In this document: positions 16,418 through 26,700 of the stretch, in pieces
Numbering within the stretch: the stretch's first letter is position 1
How the letters are laid out: each line of letters begins with the position of its first letter
Position numbers and translations under genes: made by a program
DNA from: JAOTYV01 sp041557595
Lineage (GTDB): Bacteria; Pseudomonadota; Alphaproteobacteria; UBA8366
NCBI GenBank assembly: GCA_041557595.1
Contig: JBFFGE010000003.1
Location: forward strand, 1-64,000
DNA length: 64,000 bases
Direction of reading: 5' to 3'
The notes under the pieces: model-generated
Told to the model about the DNA's origin: nothing
Database searches by the model: none
Seen by the model: only the letters and a program-made list of their open reading frames with translations

Positions 16418-18482
16418 AGCGCCAATCGCACTCATGGCCATCTGTCTTTGGATGGGCCCCATCGCGATCCGTCCCGGCCTTGCGGCGGATGCCGGCATGG
16501 CTGCCCCGCTCGGCGCGCTGGGGTTCATCGTCGCGGGGCTGCTGCTGGCGGTCTACCTGTTGTGGCGCCGCCTCCAGGCCGCCAAGGCGCGGCTCGAGGG
16601 AATGGAGCGGCGCACTGTCAAGCTCAACGACGACCTCGAGCGGCAATGGGCCGCCACCGCGCATCTCCAATCCGTGCTCGACGCGCTCCCGTTTCCGGTC
16701 TGGTGGCGCGGGCCGGACCTGTCGATCGACGGGCGGAACAGCGCCGCCGCGGCGCTCATCGATCCGCCGCCCCTGATCGAGCCGCGGATAGCGGCGCGGG
16801 CGCTCAAGGCCGGTGCGGCGCAATCGGAAAGCCGGCACTTCATCATGGACGGCGAACGGCGGCTCCTGGAATTGACCGAGTCGATTATTGGGCCGGACAC
16901 CGGGCCGGGCGCCGCCGGGACGGTCGGTCATGCCGCCGATGTGACGACGCTGGAGCGGGTGCAGACCGATCTCGCCGAACATGTCGCGGCGCATGACGAG
17001 GTTCTGGAGCGGCTGGCTGCCGCGATCGCGGTGTTCGGTCCCGACCGCCGGCTCAAGTTTTTCAACACCGCGTTTACCCGGCTCTGGCGCATCGATGCGT
17101 CGCATATCCACGACGAGCCGACCTATAGCGAGCTGCTGGATATCCTGCGCGATTTGCGCCGGCTGCCGGAGATCGTCGATTTTCCGATGTACAAGCAAGA
17201 ACAGGATTTGCTTTTCACATCGCTGATCGACCCGACCGAATCCATGTTGCACTTGCCGGACAATCGGACGCTTCGGCTGGTCACCGCGCCGCATCCCTTC
17301 GGCGGCTTGCTGTTCGTGTATGAGGACGTCACCGACCGCTTGGCGCTCGAGCGGTCGTACAACACCCTGATCGCGGTGCAGCGGGAAACGCTGAACAATT
17401 TCCACGAGGCCGTGGCGGTCTACGGCGCGGACGGCCGGCTGCGGCTTTGGAACCCCGCTCTGGTCCGGCATTGGCGTTTCAATGAATTCGATCTGCAGGG
17501 CGAACCCAGAATCGGCGAATTGCTCGACAAGGTGCGGCATTATTTCAAGCCCGGCACGGATTGGGCATGGCTGCGGGAAAAACTGGTTCTCCAGGTGACC
17601 GAACCGAAGCCGCTGAGCGGCCGCCTGGAGCGCACCAACGGCACGACGCTGCAATACACCATAGTGCCCTTGCCGGATGGCGGCTGTCTGGTGACCTATC
17701 TCGATGTCACCGATAGCATCCGCGTCCAGCGCGTGCTCGAGGACCGCTATGCCGCCCTCGAGCAGGCGGATAAATTGAAGACCGAGTTTATCGCGCGCAT
17801 GAGTTACGAATTGCGGACGCCGCTCAACTCGATCCAGGGCTTTACCGAGTTGCTGTTACGCGACGAGGCGGTCGACGGCCTTTCCAGTCGGCAGCAGGAA
17901 TATCTCGACGATATCGGCACCGCGGCCGGCCAGCTTCTGGCCATGATCAACAACGTGCTCGACTATGCGGCAATCGAAGCGGGGTATTTGGAAATCAAAC
18001 GCCAGCCGACCGATCTGGAACCGTTGCTGCAGGATGAGGTAAAGCGCGCGCTGCCGGCGGCGGATGCGCGCGGACTGACCTTGACCCTGGAATGCGCGGC
18101 CGAGATCGGTTCCGTTATGCTCGACCCAAGCCGCTTTCGCCAGGTCGTCCGCAATTTGTTGTCGAACGCCATGAAATTCACCCCGGCCGGGGGTGCGGTC
18201 GCGATCTCTGCGCTGCGCGACGACGGCGACATGGTGCTTTCCATTTCCGACACGGGGATCGGTTTCGACGACAGCAGCGGCGACCGCCTGTTGAAGCGTT
18301 TCGAGGTCGGCGAGGGGCCGGTGCGCGGCGCCGGCGTCGGTCTCGGTCTGGCGCTGGTCCGCAGCCTGGTCGAGCTGCACGGGGGCACGACCAGCTTGTC
18401 GTCGAAGGCCGGCGACGGGACCGTCGCAACATGCCGCATCCCGATCGGCCGGCCGGACCGGCAACTCGCGACGACGCGTTAG
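16407..18482 (+). CDS. divL: DivL-type PAS-domain pseudo-histidine kinase (Tyr in place of H-box His)
   Basis: 691 residues from GTG 16407. N-terminus has a signal-like segment and a transmembrane helix (LGFIVAGLLLAVYLLW), a short coiled coil, then about three PAS-like domains, a DHp domain and an intact HATPase (NLLSNAMKFTP, ISDTGIGFD, GVGLGLALV). The H-box reads MSYELRTPLNS: Tyr (codon 17805-17807) where His is expected, the hallmark of Caulobacter DivL, which steers CckA-CtrA signalling. The position before tsaE also supports this. The GTG lies inside the right terminal repeat of the 275-bp element; ATG 16434 is the first start outside it. A GGAG sits only 2 bases before the GTG, so the start is uncertain. 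Confidence 0.85.
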   Translation: MRARAPIALMAICLWMGPIAIRPGLAADAGMAAPLGALGFIVAGLLLAVYLLWRRLQAAKARLEGMERRTVKLNDDLERQWAATAHLQSVLDALPFPVWWRGPDLSIDGRNSAAAALIDPPPLIEPRIAARALKAGAAQSESRHFIMDGERRLLELTESIIGPDTGPGAAGTVGHAADVTTLERVQTDLAEHVAAHDEVLERLAAAIAVFGPDRRLKFFNTAFTRLWRIDASHIHDEPTYSELLDILRDLRRLPEIVDFPMYKQEQDLLFTSLIDPTESMLHLPDNRTLRLVTAPHPFGGLLFVYEDVTDRLALERSYNTLIAVQRETLNNFHEAVAVYGADGRLRLWNPALVRHWRFNEFDLQGEPRIGELLDKVRHYFKPGTDWAWLREKLVLQVTEPKPLSGRLERTNGTTLQYTIVPLPDGGCLVTYLDVTDSIRVQRVLEDRYAALEQADKLKTEFIARMSYELRTPLNSIQGFTELLLRDEAVDGLSSRQQEYLDDIGTAAGQLLAMINNVLDYAAIEAGYLEIKRQPTDLEPLLQDEVKRALPAADARGLTLTLECAAEIGSVMLDPSRFRQVVRNLLSNAMKFTPAGGAVAISALRDDGDMVLSISDTGIGFDDSSGDRLLKRFEVGEGPVRGAGVGLGLALVRSLVELHGGTTSLSSKAGDGTVATCRIPIGRPDRQLATTR

Positions 18483-18524
18483 ATGCTTTCATCCGCACGG
18501 GCCCGGATGATAAAATCATCCTCC

Positions 18525-19040
18525 ATGAATACGCCAGCGCAGGGCCGACCTTGCGTGTCGCTCCGTGTCGCTTCGGAGGCGGACACCGTACAGATTGCCG
18601 AATCCGTGGCGTCGATTGCCCGGCGCGGCGACATTATCGCCCTGTCGGGCGGGCTCGGGTCGGGCAAGACCGCTTTCGCCCGCGGATTCATCCGGGCGCT
18701 CGCCGGCCGCGAAGAGGAGGTGCCGAGCCCGACATTCACGCTGCTGCAAATCTATGATGCGGCGCCGACGCCGATCTACCATTTCGATCTGTACCGTATC
18801 GAGGCGCCGTCGGAAGTCTGGGAGCTGGGCTTCGACGAAGCGCCGTCGGACGGTATCGTCCTGATCGAATGGCCGGAACGGCTCGGCGCGCTTATGCACG
18901 CCGACCGTCTCGAGATTACGATCTCGATACCGGCGGGCGCCGGAGAGACGGAGCGCTGCATCGCTATCGCCGCGGGCGCGTCGTGGGTCGATCGCCTCGG
19001 CATCGTGGAGGCCGCGATGCGGTGCGGTCGCGATGACTGA
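18525..19040 (+). CDS. tsaE: tRNA threonylcarbamoyladenosine biosynthesis ATPase TsaE
   Basis: 171 residues; ATPase that drives TsaBD in t6A37 tRNA modification. P-loop SGGLGSGKTAFARG, then the family signature PSPTFTLLQIY and HFDLYRIE, then IEWPERLG. ATG 18525 is chosen because family members begin roughly here; the frame remains open back to 18483. Its end overlaps the amgK start by 8 bases (19033-19040), beginning a run of overlapping genes. Confidence 0.93.
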   Translation: MNTPAQGRPCVSLRVASEADTVQIAESVASIARRGDIIALSGGLGSGKTAFARGFIRALAGREEEVPSPTFTLLQIYDAAPTPIYHFDLYRIEAPSEVWELGFDEAPSDGIVLIEWPERLGALMHADRLEITISIPAGAGETERCIAIAAGASWVDRLGIVEAAMRCGRDD

Positions 19041-20043
19041 CCGCAATCAGGCAATCGCCGACTTCCTGGCGGCGCAGGGTTGGGGCGACGCGCGGCGCGA
19101 TCCGTTGGCCGCCGATGCGTCGTTCCGGCGATACGAGCGATTGTGGCGCGGCGCCGACCGCATGCTGCTGATGGATGCGCCGCCGCCGCAGGAAGATGTC
19201 CGCCCCTTCGTCGCCATTGCGGACCACCTCCACCGCCTCGGCCTGAGCGCGCCCCGCATCCGGGCTGCGGACACGCGCGCCGGGTTGTTGCTGCTGGAGG
19301 ATCTGGGGGACGATACCTATACGCGGCTGATCGCGGCGGGGCGCGAGGAGGCGCCGCTCTACGAACTGGCGATCGACGTGTTGGCGGAATTGCACCGGCG
19401 GTTCGATCCGGACGCGGCGCAGGACGTGCCGCCCTATGACGACGCCCGGCTGCTGGACGAAGCCGCTTTGCTGGTCGATTGGTATCTGCCGGCGATCCGG
19501 AACGCGCCGACCGCAGACGCATTGCGCGACGAATATCTGGCGCTCTGGCGCGAAGCCCTGTCCTCCGCGCGCGCCGTGCCGGCGACGCTGGTGTTGCGGG
19601 ACTACCATGTGGACAACCTCATGCTGCTGGACGGCCGATCCGGCATCGCGGCCTGCGGGCTACTCGACTTCCAGGATGCGGTGATCGGCCCGGTCAGCTA
19701 TGACGTGGTGTCGTTGTGCGAAGATGCCCGGCGCGATGTGCCGCCCGCCCTGACCCGGCGCCTGCTCGACCGGTATTTCGACGCGATGCCGGATCTCGAC
19801 CGGGATGCCTTCCGGGCGTCTTATGCGGTGATGGGGGCGCAGCGCAGCGCCAAGATCCTGGGTATCTTCACCCGCCTCGACCGGCGCGACGGCAAGCCGG
19901 TGTACCTGAAGCACATCGGGCGCGTGTGGCGATGGCTGGCGGGCAATTTGGCGCATCCGGCCCTGTCCGGCGTGCGGGCATGGTTCGACCGTGAAATACC
20001 AATCGGCGATCGCGTCGCGCCGCTGCCGGGAGGATCCGAATGA
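19033..20043 (+). CDS. amgK: AmgK-type sugar kinase (APH fold), MurNAc/GlcNAc kinase
   Basis: 336 residues, aminoglycoside-phosphotransferase fold. Catalytic loop VLRDYHVDNLMLL (HxD replaced in the usual way by Y-H-V-D-N) and the metal-binding Asp in LLDFQDA. Paired with MurU downstream it fits the cell-wall recycling route that makes UDP-MurNAc from MurNAc without de novo MurA/MurB, which confers intrinsic fosfomycin tolerance in species that have it (family knowledge). Overlaps murU by ATGA at 20040-20043. Confidence 0.88.
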   Translation: MTDRNQAIADFLAAQGWGDARRDPLAADASFRRYERLWRGADRMLLMDAPPPQEDVRPFVAIADHLHRLGLSAPRIRAADTRAGLLLLEDLGDDTYTRLIAAGREEAPLYELAIDVLAELHRRFDPDAAQDVPPYDDARLLDEAALLVDWYLPAIRNAPTADALRDEYLALWREALSSARAVPATLVLRDYHVDNLMLLDGRSGIAACGLLDFQDAVIGPVSYDVVSLCEDARRDVPPALTRRLLDRYFDAMPDLDRDAFRASYAVMGAQRSAKILGIFTRLDRRDGKPVYLKHIGRVWRWLAGNLAHPALSGVRAWFDREIPIGDRVAPLPGGSE

Positions 20044-20753
20044 CGGCGATACGAAGCGCAATGGTGCTCTCGGCGGGGCTTGGCCTTCGCATGCGGCCGC
20101 TCACCGAAACCCGCCCGAAACCGCTCGTGGAATTGCAGGGGCGCGCGCTGTTGGATCATGCGCTCGACCGGCTGCGTGCCGCGGGCGTGGCGCGCCTCGT
20201 GGTCAACACGCATTACAAGGCGGAGATGATCGAGCGCCATCTGGCCGGACAGCCCGATGTCCGCCTGTCGTTCGAGCCGGATCGGCTCGAGACCGGCGGC
20301 GGCGTGAGCCGGGCGCTTCCCTTGCTGGGCGAGGATCCGTTCTTCGTCGTCAACAGCGACGCAGTGTGGCGCGATGGCCCGGAACCGGCGCTGGACCGCC
20401 TCGCGGCGGCCTGGGACGGCGCGGCGATGGACGCGCTGCTGTTGCTGCAGCCGACGGGCCGCGCGGTCGGATACGCCGGCGCCGGCGATTACGATTGTTC
20501 GGCCGACGGCCGGATCCTGCGGCGCGGCAAGGACGCGACCGGCGGCTATGTGTTCGCCGGCGTGCAAGTGCTTCATCCGCGGCTGTTCGCCGGCGCGCCG
20601 GACGGGGCGTTCTCGTTGAACGTGCTGTTTGACCGGGCGCAGGCGGAAGGGCGCTTGCATGGATTGCCGCATGACGGCGCGTGGTATCACGTCGGCACGC
20701 CGGAGGATCTCATCCGCGCCGAGGACGCCATGGCGGACGGCACCGGACCATGA
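20040..20753 (+). CDS. murU: MurU-type nucleotidyltransferase (MurNAc-1-P uridylyltransferase)
   Basis: 237 residues. N-terminal nucleotide-binding signature LSAGLGLRMRPLTETRPKPL with the GxGxRxxPLT...PKPL pattern, metal site VVNSDA, and sugar-binding stretch GTPEDL near the C-terminus. Together with the upstream AmgK it should produce UDP-MurNAc from recycled MurNAc. Overlaps addB by ATGA (20750-20753). Confidence 0.9.
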   Translation: MTAIRSAMVLSAGLGLRMRPLTETRPKPLVELQGRALLDHALDRLRAAGVARLVVNTHYKAEMIERHLAGQPDVRLSFEPDRLETGGGVSRALPLLGEDPFFVVNSDAVWRDGPEPALDRLAAAWDGAAMDALLLLQPTGRAVGYAGAGDYDCSADGRILRRGKDATGGYVFAGVQVLHPRLFAGAPDGAFSLNVLFDRAQAEGRLHGLPHDGAWYHVGTPEDLIRAEDAMADGTGP

Positions 20754-23700
20754 GCGAGCGCGTCGGCGTTTTTTCCATTCCGCCGGGCGCTTCCTTCGTC
20801 GATTCCCTGGCCGCGGGCGTGCTCGCCGATGCGGGCGACGATCCGCTGCGCCTCGCCGATACGACGATCCTGCTGCCGACCCGGCGCGCCTGCCGGGCGC
20901 TGCGCGACGCGTTCCTGCGGCAGGCCGAGGGTGCGGCCTTGCTGCTGCCGCGGATGCGTCCGATCGGCGATGTCGAGCCCGAGGAGGCGGCGGTCGGCGA
21001 GTTGCCGGGATATGAGGAACTGGCGCTGCCGCCGGCGATATCCGAGTCGCGCCGGCTGCTGCTGATGGCGCAGTTGATCCTGGCCTGGGACCGCGCGACC
21101 GATGGCGAAGAACTCGGCCGCATCACCGACGATCACGCGGTGCGGCTGGCACAGGAACTCGCGCGGTTGATCGATCAGGTGCAGATCGAGCGGCTCGACT
21201 TCGACCGGCTCGCGACCCTGGTGCGGGGCGAGCATGCGCGCCATTGGGAACGGACGGTCGAATTCCTGAAGATCGCCACCGCGCAATGGCCGCTTCTGCT
21301 TGCCGCCGAAGGCGCGCTCGATCCGGCCGAGCGCCGCAATCGATTGATCGAATCGGTGGTTCGCCGCTGGACCGCCGCGCCGCCGGCGGGCGCGGTCATC
21401 ACGGCCGGCTCGACCGGTAGCGTGCCGGCGACCGCCGATTTGCTCGCGGTTGTCGCCGGCCTGCCCCGGGGCGCCGTCGTGCTGCCCGGGCTCGATCGGG
21501 ACATGGACGCGCGCGCCTGGGATGCGGCCGCGGAGGATCAAACCCATCCGCAATTCGGTCTGCACCGGTTGCTTGGGCGGCTCAACCTCGCGCGGGACGA
21601 AGTTCGGGATTGGCCTTCCCCGGTCGCGCCGACGCCGCAATCCGTGGCCCGCGCCGCCCTGGCGAGCGAGGCGCTGCGGCCGGCCGAAACCACCGACGCC
21701 TGGCGCGATCTCGGGGAGATCCCCGTGGCCGCGCTCGAGGGCGTCGAACGGATCAATTGCCCGGGGGAAAAGGAGGAGGCGGAGGTCATTGCCCTGATGC
21801 TGCGCCGGGCGCTCGAGACGCCGGACCATACCGCCGCCCTGGTGACGCCCGACCGACGGCTGGCACGGCGGGTCGTGGTCGCGCTGCGCCGATGGGACAT
21901 CGAAATCGACGATTCGGCCGGCCAGCCCCTGGCCGATACGGCGCCGGGCGTGTTCCTGCGTCTGACCGCCCGGATGGCGGCGGAAGGATTCGCGCCGGTG
22001 GCCCTCCTCGCCGTCTGCAAGCATCCGCTCGCGCTTGGCGGCGCCGCGCCGGGGATCCTGCGCCGGCGGGCGCGGCTGCTCGAACGGTGGGTGCTGCGGG
22101 GGCCGCGGCCCGCGCCGGGAATCGCCGAGCTGCGCGCCGCCCTGAATGCGCTGACCGGACGGGAGGCGCCGCCCGCGGCGGAGAAAACAGAGATTGCGGC
22201 CTTGCTCGACGATCTCGAAGACGGATTCGCGGCACTCGGCGGGCTGTTGTCGCGGGAGCGCGTCTCCCTGGCCGAGCTGATGGATCTGCATGTGTCGGCG
22301 GCGGAGCGGCTGGCGGGCGGCGATACGGAAGCGGGGTCGGCGCGCCTGTGGAGCGGCGAGGCCGGCGAAACGCTCGCCGAGTTTGTCCTGGAACTTCGCG
22401 ACGCCGCGGCCGCGCTGCCCGATTTTCCGCCGGGCAACTATCCCGACATGCTGGACGCCCTGATGGAGGGCAGGACGGTGCGGCCGCGCCATAGCCGCCA
22501 TCCGCGCCTGCATATCTGGGGACCGCTCGAGGCGCGGCTTCAGCACGCCGACCTGATCGTGCTCGGCGGCCTCAACGAAGGGGTGTGGCCCGGCGAACAG
22601 CGTCCGGATCCCTGGATGAACCGGCCGATGCGGATGGAGTTCGGGCTGCCCCTGCAGGAACGCCGGATCGGATTGTCGGCGCATGACTTCGTGCAACTGC
22701 TGTGTGCGCCGCGGGTCGCGTTGACGCGATCGCAAAAACTCGAGGGAACGCCGACGGTGCCGTCGCGCTGGCTGCTGCGGCTTTCGGCAGTTCTGGACGG
22801 CGCGAAAGTGGACGATCCGCTGGCGCCCGAGGTCAATTGGCGTGCGTTGCAACGGGGCCTGTTGAGCGTCGACGGACACCGGCCCGTCAAGGCGCCGATG
22901 CCGGCGCCGCCCCTCGATGCCCGGCCGCGCCGGTTGTCGGTGACACAGATCGAAACCTGGCGGCGCGATCCGTACGGTATCTATGCCCGGCATATCCTCG
23001 GATTGCGGCCGCTCGACCCCCTCGAAGCGGATCCGGGCGCGGCGGATCGCGGCACCATTATCCACGCGGCGCTCGATCAGTATTTAAGCACGCAGGCGGA
23101 TATGCCCGACGGCGAGGCTTATGAGCGGCTGCTATCGGTCGGCAGAGAGGCCTTCGGCGCCTATCTCGCATGGCCGTCGGTCTATGCCTTCTGGTGGCCG
23201 CGCTTCATGCGCATCGCCCGCTGGTTCGTCGACCGCGAGGCGGCGACCCGCGCCGCGATCGCCGAAACGACCACCGAGGTGCGCGGCTCGCTGATCCTCG
23301 ACGGACCGGCCGGGCCCTTTGAGCTGACCGCGGTGGCCGACCGCATCGACCGGGACGCCGCCGGCGGCTTGGTCATCATCGACTACAAGACGGGATCGCC
23401 GCCGAGCGACAAGGACATTCGCGAAGGCTGGGCGCCGCAGCTGCCGCTCGAGGCGGCCATCGCAAGCCGAGGCGGTTTTGCAGATGTGCCCGCGGCGGCG
23501 GTGACCGGGCTCGCGCATTGGCGACTGTCGGGCGGCGTGCCGCCGGCGCAGGAATTCGCCGTCAAGGACGATCCCGCCGACCTCGCAGCGGCCGCGCTGG
23601 AGGGCGTGTGCACCCTGCTGGCCGCCTTCGACGATGCGCAGACGCCCTACCATGCGGTGCCCGATTCGCGGCATGAGCCCAGGTTCAACGACTATGCCCA

Positions 23701-23764
23701 CCTCGCCCGCATTCGCGAATGGGCCGGGCATGACGGCGATCAAGAGGGCGGAGACGAAGCATGA
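20750..23764 (+). CDS. addB: Double-strand break repair protein AddB
   Basis: 1004 residues from ATG 20750. Non-motor helicase-like subunit with a C-terminal RecB-type nuclease. Seen: LLPTRRACRALRDAF near the N-terminus, HIWGPLEARLQHADLIVLGGLNEGVWPG in the middle, and nuclease motifs GTIIHAALDQYL and LVIIDYKTGSPPS near the C-terminus. AddAB replaces RecBCD in alphaproteobacteria, resecting broken ends. The frame stays open 69 bases further upstream inside murU, but ATGA coupling supports 20750. Overlaps addA by ATGA at 23761-23764. Confidence 0.95.
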   Translation: MSERVGVFSIPPGASFVDSLAAGVLADAGDDPLRLADTTILLPTRRACRALRDAFLRQAEGAALLLPRMRPIGDVEPEEAAVGELPGYEELALPPAISESRRLLLMAQLILAWDRATDGEELGRITDDHAVRLAQELARLIDQVQIERLDFDRLATLVRGEHARHWERTVEFLKIATAQWPLLLAAEGALDPAERRNRLIESVVRRWTAAPPAGAVITAGSTGSVPATADLLAVVAGLPRGAVVLPGLDRDMDARAWDAAAEDQTHPQFGLHRLLGRLNLARDEVRDWPSPVAPTPQSVARAALASEALRPAETTDAWRDLGEIPVAALEGVERINCPGEKEEAEVIALMLRRALETPDHTAALVTPDRRLARRVVVALRRWDIEIDDSAGQPLADTAPGVFLRLTARMAAEGFAPVALLAVCKHPLALGGAAPGILRRRARLLERWVLRGPRPAPGIAELRAALNALTGREAPPAAEKTEIAALLDDLEDGFAALGGLLSRERVSLAELMDLHVSAAERLAGGDTEAGSARLWSGEAGETLAEFVLELRDAAAALPDFPPGNYPDMLDALMEGRTVRPRHSRHPRLHIWGPLEARLQHADLIVLGGLNEGVWPGEQRPDPWMNRPMRMEFGLPLQERRIGLSAHDFVQLLCAPRVALTRSQKLEGTPTVPSRWLLRLSAVLDGAKVDDPLAPEVNWRALQRGLLSVDGHRPVKAPMPAPPLDARPRRLSVTQIETWRRDPYGIYARHILGLRPLDPLEADPGAADRGTIIHAALDQYLSTQADMPDGEAYERLLSVGREAFGAYLAWPSVYAFWWPRFMRIARWFVDREAATRAAIAETTTEVRGSLILDGPAGPFELTAVADRIDRDAAGGLVIIDYKTGSPPSDKDIREGWAPQLPLEAAIASRGGFADVPAAAVTGLAHWRLSGGVPPAQEFAVKDDPADLAAAALEGVCTLLAAFDDAQTPYHAVPDSRHEPRFNDYAHLARIREWAGHDGDQEGGDEA

Positions 23765-26700
23765 CGACGTCAAGCGCGCCCGATCCCGGTCGTCGCCAAC
23801 GGCGCGCCTCCGATCCGGCGGCCAATGTCTGGGTCGCCGCCTCGGCGGGCAGCGGCAAGACCAAGGTTCTGACCGACCGGGTGTTGCGCCTGATGCTCGA
23901 CGGCGCGCCGCCGGAACGAATTCTCTGCCTGACGTTTACCAAGGCGGCGGCCGCCGAAATGGCCAACCGGGTCAATGCCACGCTCGGCAAATGGGCCATC
24001 GACGCGGACGCCGAATTGCGGGCGGATCTGTCGAAGTTGACCGGCGCGGCGCCGGACGACGCCGGCATTGCGGCGGCCCGGCGGCTGTTCGCGCAGGTGC
24101 TCGACGTGCCGGGCGGCCTCAAGATCCAGACGATCCACAGTTTCTGCGAATCCCTGTTGTCGCGGTTCCCGGTCGAGGCGCGGGTACCCCCGCACGCCCA
24201 GGTGATGGACGAGCGTGGCGCGGCCGAATTGATCCAGATTGCCCGGGATGCGGTGCTGGCGCGGGTCAGGAACACGCCGGAACTCGCCGATGCCCTGGCC
24301 GTCGTGACCGAATACGCCCAGGAGGATCAGTTCGCCGGCCTGCTCGATCATATGGCGGCCGAGCGCGGCCGTTTGCGCCGCGCGCTCGCCGCCGGCGACT
24401 GGGCCGGCGATATCCACCGCCATTTCGGCATCGAAGCCGACCTCGAGGAGGGCGATGTCATTGCCGCGGCCAGTGAGGATGCGGCCTTTGCATTGGAGGA
24501 TCTGCAACGCGCGGCGGCGGCCTTGGCGCAAGGGACCGAAAAAACCGATCAACCGCGTGGCCGCGTCATCGCCGAATGGCTGTCAGCCGAACCGGCGGAG
24601 CGACGCCGGAATTTCGAGGAATACCGCCGGACGTATTTCAACGCCGACGGCGCGGCGACAAAGACCTTGGCGACCAAGGCGGTCCAGACGGCGCTGCCGG
24701 ATGCCGCCGACATCCTGTTCCGGGAACAGCAGCGCCTTGCCGAGGTGCTGGATCGCTGCCGCGCCATCGTGACGGCGCGGGCGAGCGTGGCGCTCCTGTG
24801 CCTCGGCGCGGCGATCCTGGACGCCTATGAGGCGGCCAAGCGGCGGCGCGTGCAGCTCGACTACGACGACCTCATCATCAAGGCGCGCAACCTCCTGAAG
24901 GATCAGGGAGACGGTTTCGCCGCCTGGGTTCTGTACAAGATCGACGGCGGGCTGGATCATATCCTGATCGACGAATCGCAGGATACCAATCCGGATCAAT
25001 GGGAAATCGTCGCCGCGCTGGCCGACGAATTCTTCGCCGGCGAAGGCGCGCGAGACATCGATCGCAGCGTGTTTGCGGTCGGCGACGTGAAACAGTCGAT
25101 CTTCAGTTTCCAACGCGCCGATCCCGCGGCATTCCGGCACTACCGCGATCATTTCGACCGTCGCGTGCGCGCCGCGGAGCGCAAGTGGGATCCGGTCGAG
25201 CTGGACGTGTCCTTCCGATCCACCGAGGCGGTGTTGCAGGCGGTCGATGCGGTCTTCGCGCACAGTCCGGCGCGGGACGGCGTCGTCGAGCCGGGCGACA
25301 CCCTGAACCATGTCGCCTTCCGCGCCGGGCAGGGCGGGCTGGTCGAGCTGTGGCCCGTGGTCGAGCCGGAATCCCCTGAAAGCCCCTCCTGGGAGCCGCC
25401 GGTGCTGCGGCGCACCCTGCTGGCGCCGCAGCGGCGGCTTGCCACGGTCATCGCGCGGCAGGTCGTGCGGTGGATCGAGGGCGACACGCTGCCGTCGCGC
25501 AACCGCCCTGTGCGGGCCGGCGACATCATGATCCTGCTGCGCACGCGGGGTGCCTTGATGGAGGAACTGGTGCGGGCGCTCAAGACCGCCGGCGTGCCGG
25601 TCGCTGGCGTCGACCGAATGGCGCTGACCGACCAGCTCGCGGTGATGGATTTGATCGCCCTGGGTCAATTTCTGCTGCTGCCGGGGGACGACCTGATCCT
25701 GGCCACGGTCCTCAAAGGACCCCTGATCGGTCTGGACGACGACGCCCTGTTCACACTGGCTTACGGCCGGGGCAGCCGAAATTTGTGGCAACGGCTCGGC
25801 GATCTCTCCGGCGAGTCGGAAAGCTTCGGTGCGGCGCACGCCTGGCTGGCGGGACTGCTGTCCGAGACGGATTTCCGGCCGCCTTACGAGCTCTTCGCCT
25901 CGGTGCTGACGCGCGCGGCGATTCGTCCCGGCGTCAGCGGCTGGCAATGCATGATCGAACGGTTGGGTCCCGAAGCGGAAGACCCGATCGATGAGTTTCT
26001 TGCGCAGGCGCTGGCGTTCGAGCGCAGCCACGCGCCGTCGCTACAGGGTTTCCTGCGCTGGCTCGAGGCCGGGTCGGTGGAGATCAAGCGCGATCTGGAG
26101 CAAGGCGAGCGGGACGAGGTGCGGGTCATGACGGTGCATGGCGCCAAGGGGCTGCAGGCGCCGATCGTCATCCTGCCGGACGCTCCGAGCAAGCCCCGGG
26201 GCGGCCAGGGACCGGAACTGCTGTGGCTCGACGGAACGCAGCCGGTGTGGCCGCCGAAACGGGAAATGGAGGAAACCCTGTGCCGTCAGGCGCGCGCGGA
26301 GGCGAATCGCCGCCGCGACGAGGAATACCGGCGCCTGCTCTATGTGGCGATGACCCGTGCCGAGGACCGCCTCTATGTGTGCGGCGCCGCGGGCGGCCAG
26401 AAGATCCCCGAGGATTCCTGGTACGGCCTTGTCGCCGCAGGGCTGGAGGGGGTCGCGCAAACGGCGGAATTCGACTTCCGCGATGCCGGGCCATCGGGCT
26501 GGCACGGAACCGGGTTGCGGCTGGTCAACGCGCAGGAGGCGCGCCCGCAGACCGGGGACGCGACCGGGCTCGAGCGGATGATATCGCCGTCGCGGGAAGC
26601 GTGGATGGATCGCCCCGCCCCGCCGGAACCGCTGCCGCCCCGGCCGCTCGCGCCATCGCGGCCATCCGGCGCGGAACCGCCGGTGCTGTCGCCGGTCGAC

